This document shows, piece by piece, positions 26,218 to 35,280 of a stretch of 64,000 nucleotides of DNA. Under the pieces are notes generated by a model. It was not told the DNA's origin and did no database searches. It saw nothing but the letters and a program-made list of their open reading frames with translations. A program made the translations under genes and the position numbers. Source of the DNA: Hymenobacter negativus (lineage in GTDB: Bacteria > Bacteroidota > Bacteroidia > Cytophagales > Hymenobacteraceae); NCBI RefSeq assembly GCF_017571495.1, contig NZ_JAGETZ010000011.1:124001-188000 (forward strand), read 5' to 3'. Numbering within the stretch: the first letter of the stretch is position 1; every line of letters starts with the position of its first letter.

Positions 26218-26775
26218 ATGCTGGAATGGCTGCGTGCCCAGTTTTCTCTCAGCGCCGAGCAGTGGCAGCGGTATGCTCCCGGCTTCACCCGCCTCGAAGT
26301 GCCGGCCCGTACCCTGCTGCTGCGTGAAAACGATATCGCCAAGCGGGCCTTTTTCATCGAAAAGGGCTGCCTGCGGGTGTGGTTCAATAACCAAGGCAAG
26401 GACACCACGTTCCAGTTTTTCTTTGAACACCAATCGGTGTCGTCCTTCGAGAGCTTCCGCCAGCATACCCCAAGCCTGTTTTCCATCGAAACCATTGAGC
26501 CCTGCGTGGTGTGGTGGCTGGCTCGGGAAGACGCCTACCGTCTGCTGGCTGAGTTGAGTGAGTTGCCCGAGATGCGCGAAAAGCTGGCCGGGATGATGTT
26601 CGACCGAATTCGGCATTATTCCGAGCATTGCCTGTCCTTCATTCGCGACACGCCCAAGCAGCGCTACCAGCAACTGCTTGCCAAGAATCCGCAAGTGGTG
26701 CTGCGGGTGCCCCAGCACTACATTGCGTCGTATCTGGGCATCAGCACCGTGCACCTCAGCCGCATCAAAAGGTAG
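26218..26775 (+). CDS. Crp/Fnr-family transcriptional regulator
   Basis: The 185-residue protein has an N-terminal cyclic-nucleotide-binding-like beta-roll (about residues 25-115: LEVPARTLLLRENDIAKRAF, FFIEKGCLRVWF, and FQFFFEHQSVSSF) and a C-terminal winged helix ending YIASYLGISTVHLSRIKR. The binding pocket does not show the full cAMP signature, as in many Bacteroidota members whose ligand is unknown. It has no iron-sulfur cysteine cluster of the Fnr type. Such regulators often control small oxidoreductase or DoxX genes, and an MDR oxidoreductase plus a DoxX-like remnant lie just upstream. Confidence 0.88.
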   Translation: MLEWLRAQFSLSAEQWQRYAPGFTRLEVPARTLLLRENDIAKRAFFIEKGCLRVWFNNQGKDTTFQFFFEHQSVSSFESFRQHTPSLFSIETIEPCVVWWLAREDAYRLLAELSELPEMREKLAGMMFDRIRHYSEHCLSFIRDTPKQRYQQLLAKNPQVVLRVPQHYIASYLGISTVHLSRIKR

Positions 26776-26828
26776 CATTGGGAGCTGCGTAATGGGCTAT
26801 TGAAAGTCCGGCTTCCTTATAATCGGGC

Positions 26829-26836
26829 TATTTTTG
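26829..26836 (+). promoter_or_regulatory. -7 box of the DUF2461 gene
   Basis: TATTTTTG matches TAnnTTTG exactly and lies 22 bases before the ATG at 26859. A TTG at 26800-26802 is 26 bases away, longer than usual. Confidence 0.4.
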
Positions 26837-26858
26837 CTTGACGATTCTTCTCCGCCTC

Positions 26859-27524
26859 ATGCAGCTCAAACCCCTTTTCACCTTTCTCACCGCGCTCACC
26901 AAGAACAACGACCGGTCCTGGTTCCAGGAGCGCAAGGCCACCTACGACCAACTCCGCAAGCAGTTTGAGGAAGACGCCGAATTCTGGTTTCAGGAGCTGA
27001 AGCAGCTCGACCCCACCATAGCCGGGCCCGAAGGCCGCAAGAGCATCTTCCGCATCTACCGCGACGTGCGCTTCAGCAACAACAAGGACCCGTACAAGAC
27101 GCACTTCTCATCCTACTTCACCGCCAGCGGCAAGGACATTGAAACGCCCGGCTACTACGTCCAGATTGGCCCGAATGGCAACACGCTCATCGGCGGGGGG
27201 CTCTACATGCCCGAGAAGAACCAGCTGGCTGCCATCCGGCAGGAAATCGATTACAACGCCGACCAGCTAAAAGCCATTATCGCCGCGCCCGATTTCCAGC
27301 GCCACTTCGGCGGCATGGGCGGCGAGAAGCTCAAAAAATCTCCCGCCGCCTACTCCGTCGACCACCCCGAAATCGAGCTGCTCAAGCACAAGTCCTTCAT
27401 CGCCTCGCACCAGATGACCGACGCCGAAGTGCTGAGCCATCAGGATTTCCGGACCCACGTAGTGGAAGTATTCCGGGCCATGGTCCCGTTCAGCCACTTC
27501 CTACGCGGAGCCCTGGAGGCCTAG
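26859..27524 (+). CDS. DUF2461 family protein
   Basis: The 221-residue cytosolic protein has the full DUF2461 pattern: LFTFLTALTKNNDRSWFQERK near the start, then RIYRDVRFSNNKDPYKTH, the GYYVQIGPNGNTLIGGGLYMPE segment, and a final helical part. The family is widespread and has no established function. The ATG at 26859 is chosen over an in-frame TTG at 26838, because the -7 box ends at 26836 and the family N-terminus starts here. Its stop codon forms part of a hairpin shared with the convergent gene. Confidence 0.9.
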   Translation: MQLKPLFTFLTALTKNNDRSWFQERKATYDQLRKQFEEDAEFWFQELKQLDPTIAGPEGRKSIFRIYRDVRFSNNKDPYKTHFSSYFTASGKDIETPGYYVQIGPNGNTLIGGGLYMPEKNQLAAIRQEIDYNADQLKAIIAAPDFQRHFGGMGGEKLKKSPAAYSVDHPEIELLKHKSFIASHQMTDAEVLSHQDFRTHVVEVFRAMVPFSHFLRGALEA

Positions 27525-27564
27525 CACGGGTACCGCAAAATTTCATTTCGCGGTACCCGTGCTA
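27522..27564. terminator. Shared hairpin containing the stop codons of two convergent genes
   Basis: TAGCACGGGTACCGC (27522-27536) and its exact complement (27550-27564) pair over 15 bp with a 13-base A/T-rich loop. The left arm starts with the TAG of the DUF2461 gene and the right arm, read on the minus strand, starts with the TAG of the DUF6702 gene. It likely terminates both transcripts. Confidence 0.75.
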
Positions 27565-28065
27565 CCAATTCACTACTTCCTGCTCGTGGCCGGCACGGAA
27601 CAAGGCACTCTGTTTCTTGCCGTTGGCTTCGATGTTCACAATGTTCATCTGGTCGGGAAAGGCATCGAGCAGCACGGTTTGGCGCAGTTTAACGCCGGTT
27701 ACCGGGCCGGGGAGTGCCACCTTGCAGTAAAACCAATAGCCGTCGTTTTCGGCCTGCATGCCCAGGAGCTGCAACGGCAGCCGCGTTCCGGCCGTGGTGC
27801 TGATTTGCAGCGTGCGCTGGAAGTAAGCGTCGGCCGTCACCAGCGGACGCGGGCCGGTTTCCGTCAGGCTCACCGGCTTGGGCTGGCCCTGCGAAAGAGC
27901 CTTTTCGAAGTCATCGGTGAACACTTTCACCGATAGCTCCAGCTGCTTTTTGGTCGCGTTGTAGCGCAGCTCCGTGATGGTGGAGTGGTAGGCGTGCAGC
28001 GCCGGGCCTGCCCCAACCAATGGCAGCAGCAGTAGTACAGTAGCAAAAGCAGCGAGCAAGCGCAT
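27562..28065 (-). CDS. DUF6702-family exported protein
   Basis: The 167-residue product has a signal peptide (residues 1-23, MRLLAAFATVLLLLPLVGAG) and then the DUF6702 opening HAYHSTITELRYN, followed by strands LELSVKVFTDDFEKAL and a final beta region. Members are short periplasmic or outer-membrane-associated proteins in Bacteroidota with no known function and often lie near peptidase genes. The ATG at 28065 begins the signal peptide; in-frame codons up to 28107 lie in a repeat and are excluded. Confidence 0.85.
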   Translation of the reverse strand: MRLLAAFATVLLLLPLVGAGPALHAYHSTITELRYNATKKQLELSVKVFTDDFEKALSQGQPKPVSLTETGPRPLVTADAYFQRTLQISTTAGTRLPLQLLGMQAENDGYWFYCKVALPGPVTGVKLRQTVLLDAFPDQMNIVNIEANGKKQSALFRAGHEQEVVNW

Positions 28066-28100
28066 AGGAGTTGGGGTAAGTGGGAAGGAAGTAAATAACA

Positions 28101-28202
28101 ACGTCATGCTGAACGGAGCCGAAGCATCCCGCGTGCCATAGTAACTCCATCGATTGGCTTACTACAACACGCGGGATGCTTCGGCTCCGCTCAGCATGAC
28201 GT
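28101..28202. repeat. 35-bp inverted repeat, TCATGCTGAnCGGAGCC family
   Basis: Arms 28101-28135 and 28168-28202 are complementary with a single G-T mismatch. The core reads CGTCATGCTGAACGGAGCCG and continues to GAAGCATCCCGCGTG. It is one of the best preserved copies of the dispersed family in this window. Confidence 0.9.
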
Positions 28203-28230
28203 TATCTGCTGATTTGGCAATAAGCCAGCT

Positions 28231-29571
28231 TTAAAACAGCTTCATCACCTGCTTGATGACGATGACGTAGGCCATCAACGCCAGAATCAGGACTGTGCCT
28301 ACACGCTGGGCGCCTTCCAGGAAAGCATCCGATGGCTTGCGACGCATAATCATCTCATAAAGCAGGAACACCACGTGGCCACCATCGAGGGCAGGCACGG
28401 GCAGCAGGTTCATGAAGGCCAGCACCATGCTCAGAATGCCGGCCAGGCTCCAGAAGTGCTGCCAGTCCCAGATGCCGCCGAACTGCTGCGCAATTTCCAC
28501 CGGGCCACCCAGGTTTTTGGCCGAAGCCTTGCCGGTGAAGATTTTGCCAAAGGCGCGGGCCTGCACCCACACAATGGAAAAGGCCTTTTTGGTGCCCACG
28601 GGCAGGGCTTCGGCCAGTGAGTAGTGGCGCGTCCCGAACGTAAGCGTCGATTTGCGCTCGAAGCCGATGTGGCCGTCGGCATCCACGGCTACGTTCAGCG
28701 TTGTGGGTTGGCCGGCGCGCTCCACGTCGATGGGTACGGTTTTGCCCTTGTTGGCCAGCAAAGTGCCTTGCAGCTCATCAAAGAACTGAACCGGCCGGCC
28801 AGCTACGGTCTTAATAACGTCGCCTACTTTCAGGCCGGCTTTGGCGGCGTTGCCGCCGGGCGTCACACGCTCCACGGCAAAGGTTTCGCGGGGGCGCAGC
28901 AGCACGCTGTCTTCGGTTTGCTTGCCCGAAAGGTCGAGGAAGTTGGCGGGCAGTTTCACATCAGCGAGCTGGCCGTTGCGCTCCACCGTGAAGTAGGTGT
29001 TGTCGCCGAGCAGCACGTCCGGCTTGTAGATGTCGTCGAACTCGGTGAAGGGCCGGCCGTTGATTTTTACCACTTTGTCGCCGGTCTGGAAGCCTACCTG
29101 ACGTGCCAGCCCATTGGGTAGCACGCCGTACCGCACCGCCGAGGCCGGCAGGTAGGTTTCGCCGTAGTGCGCGGTCATCACCGTAAAAATCACGATGCCC
29201 AGGATGACGTTCATGATGATGCCGCCCAGCATCACCAGCAGGCGCTGCCAGGCCGGCTTGCCCCGAAACTCATCGGGCTGCGGCGGGCCGGCTAGGGTCG
29301 AGGCATCCTGCGTCTCGTCAATCATGCCGTGAATCTGAACGTAGCCGCCCAGCGGGAACCAGCCGATGCCGTATTCCGTCTCGCCAATCTTCTTCTTCAG
29401 CAGCGCGAAATTCAGCACGCTGGGCATTGGGAACAGAAAGTCGAAGAAGATGTAGAACTTATCGACCCGAATTTTAAAGAGCTTGGCGAAGGCAAAGTGG
29501 CCAAATTCGTGCAAGCCAACCAGTATGGAGAGGGCCAGCACCAGCTGGCCAATCATGGTGAGAATTTCCAA
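28231..29571 (-). CDS. rseP: RseP-type site-2 metalloprotease (M50)
   Basis: The 446-residue inner-membrane protease has the zinc motif HEFGH at residues 21-25 in the first membrane helix. A PDZ region follows (about 130-330, with FQTGDKVVKINGRPF and LKVGDVIKTVAGRP). The second active-site segment LLPVPALDGGHVVF lies near the C-terminus. RseP proteases cut anti-sigma factors within the membrane. Two PDZ-like segments are present, as in the E. coli enzyme. It lies downstream of dxr on the same strand, separated by a repeat, an order common in Bacteroidota. Confidence 0.95.
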   Translation of the reverse strand: MEILTMIGQLVLALSILVGLHEFGHFAFAKLFKIRVDKFYIFFDFLFPMPSVLNFALLKKKIGETEYGIGWFPLGGYVQIHGMIDETQDASTLAGPPQPDEFRGKPAWQRLLVMLGGIIMNVILGIVIFTVMTAHYGETYLPASAVRYGVLPNGLARQVGFQTGDKVVKINGRPFTEFDDIYKPDVLLGDNTYFTVERNGQLADVKLPANFLDLSGKQTEDSVLLRPRETFAVERVTPGGNAAKAGLKVGDVIKTVAGRPVQFFDELQGTLLANKGKTVPIDVERAGQPTTLNVAVDADGHIGFERKSTLTFGTRHYSLAEALPVGTKKAFSIVWVQARAFGKIFTGKASAKNLGGPVEIAQQFGGIWDWQHFWSLAGILSMVLAFMNLLPVPALDGGHVVFLLYEMIMRRKPSDAFLEGAQRVGTVLILALMAYVIVIKQVMKLF

Positions 29572-29590
29572 GGAATGGTGTAGTTAGTCG

Positions 29591-29694
29591 GTCATCCTGA
29601 GCGCAGCGAAGGACCTTATCACGCGTGCGCCGTAGGAATTTAGGTGATTCGGACGAAGACTACCGTGATAAGATGCCGTCTTCGTCAGCATGAC
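29591..29694. repeat. Imperfect inverted repeat, TCATCCTGAGCGCAGCG family, between dxr and rseP
   Basis: GTCATCCTGAGCGCAGCG... (29591-29623) faces a partly decayed complement (29664-29694, CGTGATAAGA...CAGCATGAC). It occupies the intercistronic gap and could act as an RNA processing or partial termination site. Confidence 0.75.
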
Positions 29695-29702
29695 AATAAT
29701 TT

Positions 29703-30869
29703 TTAGAAAAGTGTTGCTGCCACGCGGCGCGTTTCCGCATCGGTCGCCACCAAGTCGGCCAGCAACGGCTCTGCAAGGTACGATACCCGCGCCAGGCACT
29801 CGGCCACCACGTCCGACATTTGGCGGAAGCCCACTTGCTCGCGCAAAAACGCGGCCACGGCAATTTCATTGGCCGCGTTGAGCACGCAGGGCGCATTGCC
29901 GCCCCGTCGCATGGCTCCAAAGGCCAACTCCAAGTTGGGAAATGCTACCCGGTCGGGCGCTTCAAACGTGAGCGTCGGGTAGTCGAGAAAGGAGAAGCGC
30001 GGAAAGGTGTTGGCCAGCCGCTGCGGATAGCCCAGCGCGTATTGAATAGGAAGCTTCATGTCGGGCAAACCCAATTGGGCCTTCAGCGAGCCGTCCTGAA
30101 ACTGCACCAGCGAGTGTACGATGCTTTGCGGATGCACCACCACGTCAATCTGCTCATTGGTCAGCCCGAACAGCCATTTGGCCTCAATCACCTCCAGGCC
30201 CTTGTTCATGAGCGAAGCTGAGTCGATGGTGATTTTGGCGCCCATATCCCAGTTGGGATGCTTCAGGGCCTGGGCCTTGGTTACGGCCTCCATCTCGCTG
30301 GCTGAGCGGCCCCGGAACGGCCCACCCGACGCCGTGAGAATGATTTTCTCGACCGGATTCTGCTCTTCGCCCACCAGGCACTGGAAAATGGCCGAATGCT
30401 CCGAGTCGACGGGCAGCAGGCGCACGTTGTGCTGCTTTATCAGGCCAGTAATCAGCTCGCCGGCCACTACCAGGGTTTCCTTGTTGGCGAGGGCAATGTC
30501 TTTGCCGGCCCGGATGGCAGCCACCGTGGGCAGCAGCCCGGCGTAGCCCATCAGCCCCGTGAGCACAATGTCGATTTCGGGCCGGGTCACGACCTCGGCC
30601 AGGGCCGCGGGGCCGGCGAGTACCTGCGTTTCGGGCTGGCCAGCCAGGGCGGCTTTCAGGGGTTGGTAAAAGGCATCATCGCCAATTACCACCACGGCGG
30701 GCCGGAATTCCTGCGCCTGCCGGGCCAGCAATTCCCACTGGCGCTGGGCGCTCAGCACCGCCACCCGGAAGCGGCCGGGCTGCTGCCGCACCACTTCCAG
30801 AGCCTGCGTGCCAATGGAGCCCGTGGCTCCGAGCAAAGCCAACGTTTTTACTTCTTTCTTTTCAAGCAT
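29703..30869 (-). CDS. dxr: 1-Deoxy-D-xylulose-5-phosphate reductoisomerase
   Basis: The 388-residue enzyme makes 2-C-methyl-D-erythritol 4-phosphate, the committed step of the MEP isoprenoid pathway, using NADPH and a divalent metal. It shows the NADPH motif GATGSIG (residues 13-19), NKETLVVAGE, the metal and substrate segment LLPVDSEHSAIFQCL, and the ASGGPFRG loop. The ATG at 30869 directly precedes the Rossmann fold; in-frame codons to 30896 are ignored. It is followed by rseP. Confidence 0.96.
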   Translation of the reverse strand: MLEKKEVKTLALLGATGSIGTQALEVVRQQPGRFRVAVLSAQRQWELLARQAQEFRPAVVVIGDDAFYQPLKAALAGQPETQVLAGPAALAEVVTRPEIDIVLTGLMGYAGLLPTVAAIRAGKDIALANKETLVVAGELITGLIKQHNVRLLPVDSEHSAIFQCLVGEEQNPVEKIILTASGGPFRGRSASEMEAVTKAQALKHPNWDMGAKITIDSASLMNKGLEVIEAKWLFGLTNEQIDVVVHPQSIVHSLVQFQDGSLKAQLGLPDMKLPIQYALGYPQRLANTFPRFSFLDYPTLTFEAPDRVAFPNLELAFGAMRRGGNAPCVLNAANEIAVAAFLREQVGFRQMSDVVAECLARVSYLAEPLLADLVATDAETRRVAATLF

Positions 30870-30917
30870 AAAGCGACGAACACGGAAACGGCGCAAAAGT
30901 ACGCCGTCCTTGCCCGC

Positions 30918-31628
30918 TTATACCCGCTTGAGCGCGGCTGTCACAAACTGGTCGATGACGCCGACAATGGCTCCGGCCTCCTGAGCAACAGCGGGGGTAA
31001 GCTCCGTGGGTGGGCCGGTGGGTGAAACGCGCTCGACCAAGGCCGTGAGGCGGGCCATCTGGGCGCCCACGGCGCGGTACACCGGCTCCCAGAGTACGGC
31101 GGTGGCTTCGGCATGGGCTCCTAAGATGCGGCGCAGCTCCAGCAGGTGCATAACCAAGCCGGCTAGCTGGGCCAGCAATTCACGTTCGGCAGAGGCAAAA
31201 GGGCGGGGGAGGCCATTGTACAGGCATAGCGAGCCAAGGTTGAAGCCATCGGGCGTGCGCAGGTTGTGACCAGCGTAGAAATTCAGGCCTAGTTGCTGGA
31301 GCAGCGAAATGTCGACGCCGGGGGCACTGGTTTTGGTCAGGTCCTCAAACACAGCCGTGTCGTCCTGCAAAATGGTGGCCGAGCACATGCTTTGATTGCG
31401 CGGCACGCGCTCAACTGCTATTGGCAGGTTGTAGGGGGCTTTTACCAGCACCTCATCTTTTTCGATGATGGATAGCATGGCGTTGGACACCCCAAACAAG
31501 CGAGCGGTGGCCGCAACTACCTCATCAAGCACTTTTTCGCTGCGTGCATCCAGCAGCTGGTAGCTTTCAAGCGCACGCAAACGGTCGGCATCATTGGCCG
31601 GAATCAGGGAAGTAGGAATATCAGTCAA
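30918..31628 (-). CDS. GAF-domain protein, copy 1 of a tandem pair
   Basis: The protein is essentially one GAF domain (about residues 20-165 with SNAMLSIIEKDEVLVKAPYN, GLNFYAGHNLRTPDGFNLGS, LCLYNGLPRPF) followed by a helical tail. No output domain such as a kinase, cyclase or HTH is attached, so it is a free-standing sensor or adaptor. It is closely similar along its whole length to the gene at 31849-32565. A TTG at 31628 gives an N-terminus, MTDIPTSLIPANDADRL, matching the copy-2 start; an upstream ATG at 31685 would add 19 unrelated residues. The ligand is unknown. Confidence 0.82.
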   Translation of the reverse strand: MTDIPTSLIPANDADRLRALESYQLLDARSEKVLDEVVAATARLFGVSNAMLSIIEKDEVLVKAPYNLPIAVERVPRNQSMCSATILQDDTAVFEDLTKTSAPGVDISLLQQLGLNFYAGHNLRTPDGFNLGSLCLYNGLPRPFASAERELLAQLAGLVMHLLELRRILGAHAEATAVLWEPVYRAVGAQMARLTALVERVSPTGPPTELTPAVAQEAGAIVGVIDQFVTAALKRV

Positions 31629-31848
31629 AATGAAGAAAGCGCCGGCAACCGATAAGGCCGAGCTGTGGACGCTGGTATAGTACACCGCGCCCGGCCTAAG
31701 AGTTGCCAGCCGGGCGCACTTTCGGGGAGGCTGTACGGTAGCGGGACCGTTTAGCTTGAATCTGGGCGCCCACTACAAATCGGTGAAACGGCGCAGGGAC
31801 GCGAGCTAAACTCCCCCGTTCCAGTCACCCATTGGCCCGGAAGCAGTT

Positions 31849-32565
31849 CTAAGCGCGCCGTAGCGTGGCCGCCACAAACTGGTCGAGGCTGGCAACAATG
31901 GCTCCTGCCTCCCGGGCTCCGGCGGGCGTGAGCTGGATGGGACCAGCGGAGGGCACAGCCTCTTCGGCCAGCGCCGTGAGGTAGGCCAGCTGCTCGCTCA
32001 TCGACTTATAAATGGCGCCCCACAGCATGGCCGTAAGGCCGGAATGCGGCCCTAGGGTGCGGCGCAGCTCCAGCAGGTGCATAACCAGGCCCGCCAGCTG
32101 GCCCAGGAGATGGCGTTCGGCGGGGGGGAAGTGGCGGGGCGGGCCGTCGAGCAGGCAAAGCGTACCAATGTTGTGGCCATCGGCGGTGCGCAGGTTGTGG
32201 CCGGCGTAGAAGTGCAGCCCCAGTTGCAGCACAAGCGAAATATCGACGCCTGGCGCGTTGTTTTTCTCAATGTCTTCAAACACCACCGTTTCGTTCTGCA
32301 AAATCGTGGCTGAGCACAGACTCTGCTCTCGCGGGATGCGTTCAATATCAACGCCTTCGGGCAGGTTGTAAGGTGATTTTACCAGCACTTCGCTTTCTTC
32401 CACAATGGAAAGCATGGCGTTGGAAACCCGGAACAAGCGGGCCGTGGCGGCCACTACGTCGTCGAGAATCTGTTCGCGGCGGGCGTCCAGCAGCTGGTAG
32501 CGCTCGAGGGCTTTGAGCCGGTCTGCATCATTGGCTGGCAGGAGGGAGATGGGTAGAGCCGTCAT
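31849..32565 (-). CDS. GAF-domain protein, copy 2 of a tandem pair
   Basis: The 238-residue protein starts MTALPISLLPANDADRL and contains a GAF domain (ARLFRVSNAMLSIVEESEVL, HFYAGHNLRTADGHNIGT, LCLLDGPPRHFP) and a C-terminal helical segment ending FVAATLRRA. It aligns without large gaps to the neighbouring gene at 30918-31628, indicating a local duplication. The conserved CSATILQ motif in the middle (copy 1 has MCSATILQDD, this copy LCSATILQNE) is a candidate functional site. No partner kinase is adjacent. Confidence 0.87.
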   Translation of the reverse strand: MTALPISLLPANDADRLKALERYQLLDARREQILDDVVAATARLFRVSNAMLSIVEESEVLVKSPYNLPEGVDIERIPREQSLCSATILQNETVVFEDIEKNNAPGVDISLVLQLGLHFYAGHNLRTADGHNIGTLCLLDGPPRHFPPAERHLLGQLAGLVMHLLELRRTLGPHSGLTAMLWGAIYKSMSEQLAYLTALAEEAVPSAGPIQLTPAGAREAGAIVASLDQFVAATLRRA

Positions 32566-32753
32566 AATCGGGGAGAATTAGACTTGTGGCGAACGAAGAA
32601 AGCAGCGCTGGCCGGCGCTACTGCCGCTGGAGTCGGGCTTATCCGGGAAGGGGCGGACCAAACTAAGCCTCGACAATTTACTGGATTCTGCGCAAAGTCC
32701 TACGGACTTGAACAGGCCGGCGAGTGTAAAAGGCGACCAGGCCTGCAAGCCGT

Positions 32754-34967
32754 TTATTCTACTGCCACTTTTTGCCGTATCACCGCACCATTGGCGCTTC
32801 GTAGGGTGAGTAAATAAAGGCCGCGGGGCCAAACGGCGGCTTCCGGCAATTGCATGACGGTGGACCCCGCAGGCAAAGACACTGTTTTGCCTAGCACCAT
32901 GCGCCCCAGGGCGTCGGTCAGGTGCAGGTAGGCCGATTGATGAGGGCCGGTGTTTTGTACGGCTAGCTGCGCTGGGCTACCCGCCGGCACGGGATTGGGC
33001 AGGGCGGCCAGGGTGATGGTGGGTACGGCAGCAGTTGGCCTGCTCAGGGTTATAACCGGTGAAAAGGTGGCGCTGCCATCCAAATCGAGCAAGCGCAGGC
33101 GGTAATAAAGGGATGGTCCGGCGGGGTTAGCCGGCGCGTTTCGGTCGAGCATGGAATAGCTGTGGGCCGTGGCCGTGTTGGTCGCCAGCACGCGGGAAAC
33201 CGGGCGAAACTCGTGCCCATCGGGGCTACGCTGCACTTCGAAGGCGGCAGCTTTGTGCTCGCTGGCTGTGCGCCAGCGCAGCAGGTTGCTGTCATCGGCT
33301 TGGGCCAGGCCAGTGAATTCGATGAGGGTAACGGGCAGCGGCGAGTTGGCTGTGAGTTCGATGGTAGTGGCCGACAGAGCTGGCACGGTGTAGCTAAATC
33401 CGTCCCCATTGGCATTGAGCGTGGGGACGGGGCGGGCCACTAGCGTGGGGCTGCTCTGGCCGAAGCCCCAGGCGCGGGCAGTGGCGTAGTGCGCGCCGCT
33501 GCTCAGGGCAAAGGTGCCCTGCACCGCTTGGCTGCTTTTGTTGAGGACCACGAGCGTGAGCTGGGTTTCGCTGCTGCCCTGAATGGCGGCGTACACAGAG
33601 GTATTGGTCGCATCGGAGGTGCTGGCTGCTACGCCCGTGCTGCCGAAATGCGCCCCCAGGCCGTCGTAGTTGGTATAGAGGCGGAAGGCGGGCGAAATGT
33701 AGGAACGGGAGCCTGCGCCGCAGTCGTCCCACCAGTCGGCATTATATACGCCGTTTTTCCCGAAAATGCCCAGCACATCGGCTTGCGCCAGGCCGCCCGA
33801 AATGTCGCCGCAGCCCCCGTAGCAATATTCCGAAATGCTGAGCTTGGTGCCCGGGTAGCGGGTATTGATGGAGTTCTGCAGGCTAGGCAGCAACGGCAGG
33901 AACTGGCTGAAGTATTGGGCTATCCAGCTGGTTTCGCGGTAGCCGGCTTGCCACAGGGAGCGGGGAGCCTGCAGCCGGGCCTGCTGCACCGCACTCGATA
34001 CATTGTCGCCCGTGATGCGCACCGGGTTGCCATTGTCGAGGCCGGTGGCTTCGGGATACCAATGCACGTCGAGCACATCGAGCAGGCGGCGGCCGGCCGT
34101 GGTGGAAGCGCCCCGCATCTTGGCCAGGTAATAATCCACGTACCACGGGTAGCCCGCGCCCTCGCTGGCCCAGTCGGGGGCATCCTGCTCGTTCAGGTAT
34201 TCAGCAAAGCCGTAGAACACGCCCCCAAAAACCTCGGCCGACGGGTCCACATCTTTCACCGCCGCCGCGAGGTCGCGCGACTTCAGCCACAGTTCGGCCG
34301 CACCCACCGCCGTGGGGTGAATGCGCGGGTGCGTGCTGGTCCACAGCGCGGGCTCATTGTCAAGGAAGTAGCCTTTCACGCCCCCATTGGCCGCCGTGCC
34401 GAAGGTAGAAGTGAGGAAATGCACTTCCTCATCCATGTACACGGCGTTGTCGGTCAGGTTGGGCGGGTAGGCAAATACGCCGCCGGGCTTGCGGGCCACC
34501 ACCGGCTTCCAGCGGGCCGAGGGTGCAGTTTCGGCCACGCTCACGGAGGTGTTGTTCTTGTCGGCGGCCACGTAGCCGGCCATTTGCAGGGTGGGCAGGG
34601 CCGCGGGGCTACCGGGCAGGGCCTGTACGCTCTGCACAAAGCTCTTCACCACTTGGCCGGGCACGGCGCAGCCAGCATTGGAGAGGCCGGCCGTGTAGCA
34701 GAGGTAGTCGTCGCTTTGGTGAATGTAGTCCTGGCCCGCATTGGAGGCGTTGTTTTCCCAGTTGTAGCCGGTGGTGCGGTTGCCGCCCAGCCGAACCGAG
34801 CCATAATTGTCGGCGGGTTGCTGGGGCTGGTTAGTGCCGTAAATGAGTGGGCTAATAGCTTGTCGGTTAGCTGCCGCCGTGCTGATGGTGAAGGTGACGG
34901 GCAACTGCGCGGCAACGGGTAGCGCCAGGCCCAGCCAGGCCGCGGCAGTGGTACAAAGGTTTTTCAT
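32754..34967 (-). CDS. GH44 glycoside hydrolase with type IX secretion sorting domain
   Basis: The 737-residue precursor has a signal peptide (residues 1-21, ending LALPVAAQ). A GH44 catalytic region covers about residues 40-480, in which the probable acid/base lies in FLDNEPALW and the probable nucleophile in LSISEYCYGG. A beta-sandwich linker (about 540-640) follows, then a type A sorting domain (LAALPNPVPAGSPAQL...GRMVLGK...GLYLLTL). GH44 enzymes are endoglucanases or xyloglucanases; the exact substrate is not decided. The sorting domain predicts export by the type IX system to the cell surface. It is a solitary gene with no SusCD or other CAZyme nearby. Confidence 0.92.
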   Translation of the reverse strand: MKNLCTTAAAWLGLALPVAAQLPVTFTISTAAANRQAISPLIYGTNQPQQPADNYGSVRLGGNRTTGYNWENNASNAGQDYIHQSDDYLCYTAGLSNAGCAVPGQVVKSFVQSVQALPGSPAALPTLQMAGYVAADKNNTSVSVAETAPSARWKPVVARKPGGVFAYPPNLTDNAVYMDEEVHFLTSTFGTAANGGVKGYFLDNEPALWTSTHPRIHPTAVGAAELWLKSRDLAAAVKDVDPSAEVFGGVFYGFAEYLNEQDAPDWASEGAGYPWYVDYYLAKMRGASTTAGRRLLDVLDVHWYPEATGLDNGNPVRITGDNVSSAVQQARLQAPRSLWQAGYRETSWIAQYFSQFLPLLPSLQNSINTRYPGTKLSISEYCYGGCGDISGGLAQADVLGIFGKNGVYNADWWDDCGAGSRSYISPAFRLYTNYDGLGAHFGSTGVAASTSDATNTSVYAAIQGSSETQLTLVVLNKSSQAVQGTFALSSGAHYATARAWGFGQSSPTLVARPVPTLNANGDGFSYTVPALSATTIELTANSPLPVTLIEFTGLAQADDSNLLRWRTASEHKAAAFEVQRSPDGHEFRPVSRVLATNTATAHSYSMLDRNAPANPAGPSLYYRLRLLDLDGSATFSPVITLSRPTAAVPTITLAALPNPVPAGSPAQLAVQNTGPHQSAYLHLTDALGRMVLGKTVSLPAGSTVMQLPEAAVWPRGLYLLTLRSANGAVIRQKVAVE

Positions 34968-35280
34968 AGCAGAAGAAAGAACAGGTGAAGTAGCAAGGTG
35001 AAAATGACGACTGGCGGGGGAGAGTGCTATTCATTTAGCCAGTAAGCCAATTATAAGTGGTTGTCTTGCCACAAGTTAGGTCATCACGCGCTATGAAAAA
35101 CCATCGGGCTTATCTAGGTGCTCGATGAAAGCAGCAACTGGTCAGGATAACAGCAATGCTGGTGCAGCTAGCGCAGTTCTCCATTGGGGTACTGGCCTGG
35201 TAGGTCCAGAAAATGGACCCTAGCGGAGGATTGCGCTAATTCAGCTCTTCCTCCCTGGCGGCTCTACCTTCGCTGCGTCT
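34968..35280. other. Divergent intergenic region between GH44 and the geranylgeranyl-reductase-like gene
   Basis: No conserved frame is seen. TACCTTCG at 35265-35272 (7 of 8 to TAnnTTTG) lies immediately before the ATG at 35281, giving a very short leader if used. Nothing convincing is found for the GH44 promoter on the minus strand. Confidence 0.35.

Noticed and set aside
33489-34922. 477-codon plus-strand frame opposite the GH44 gene
   Set aside because: The GH44 frame has signal peptide, catalytic motifs and sorting domain; this one is a low-complexity shadow.
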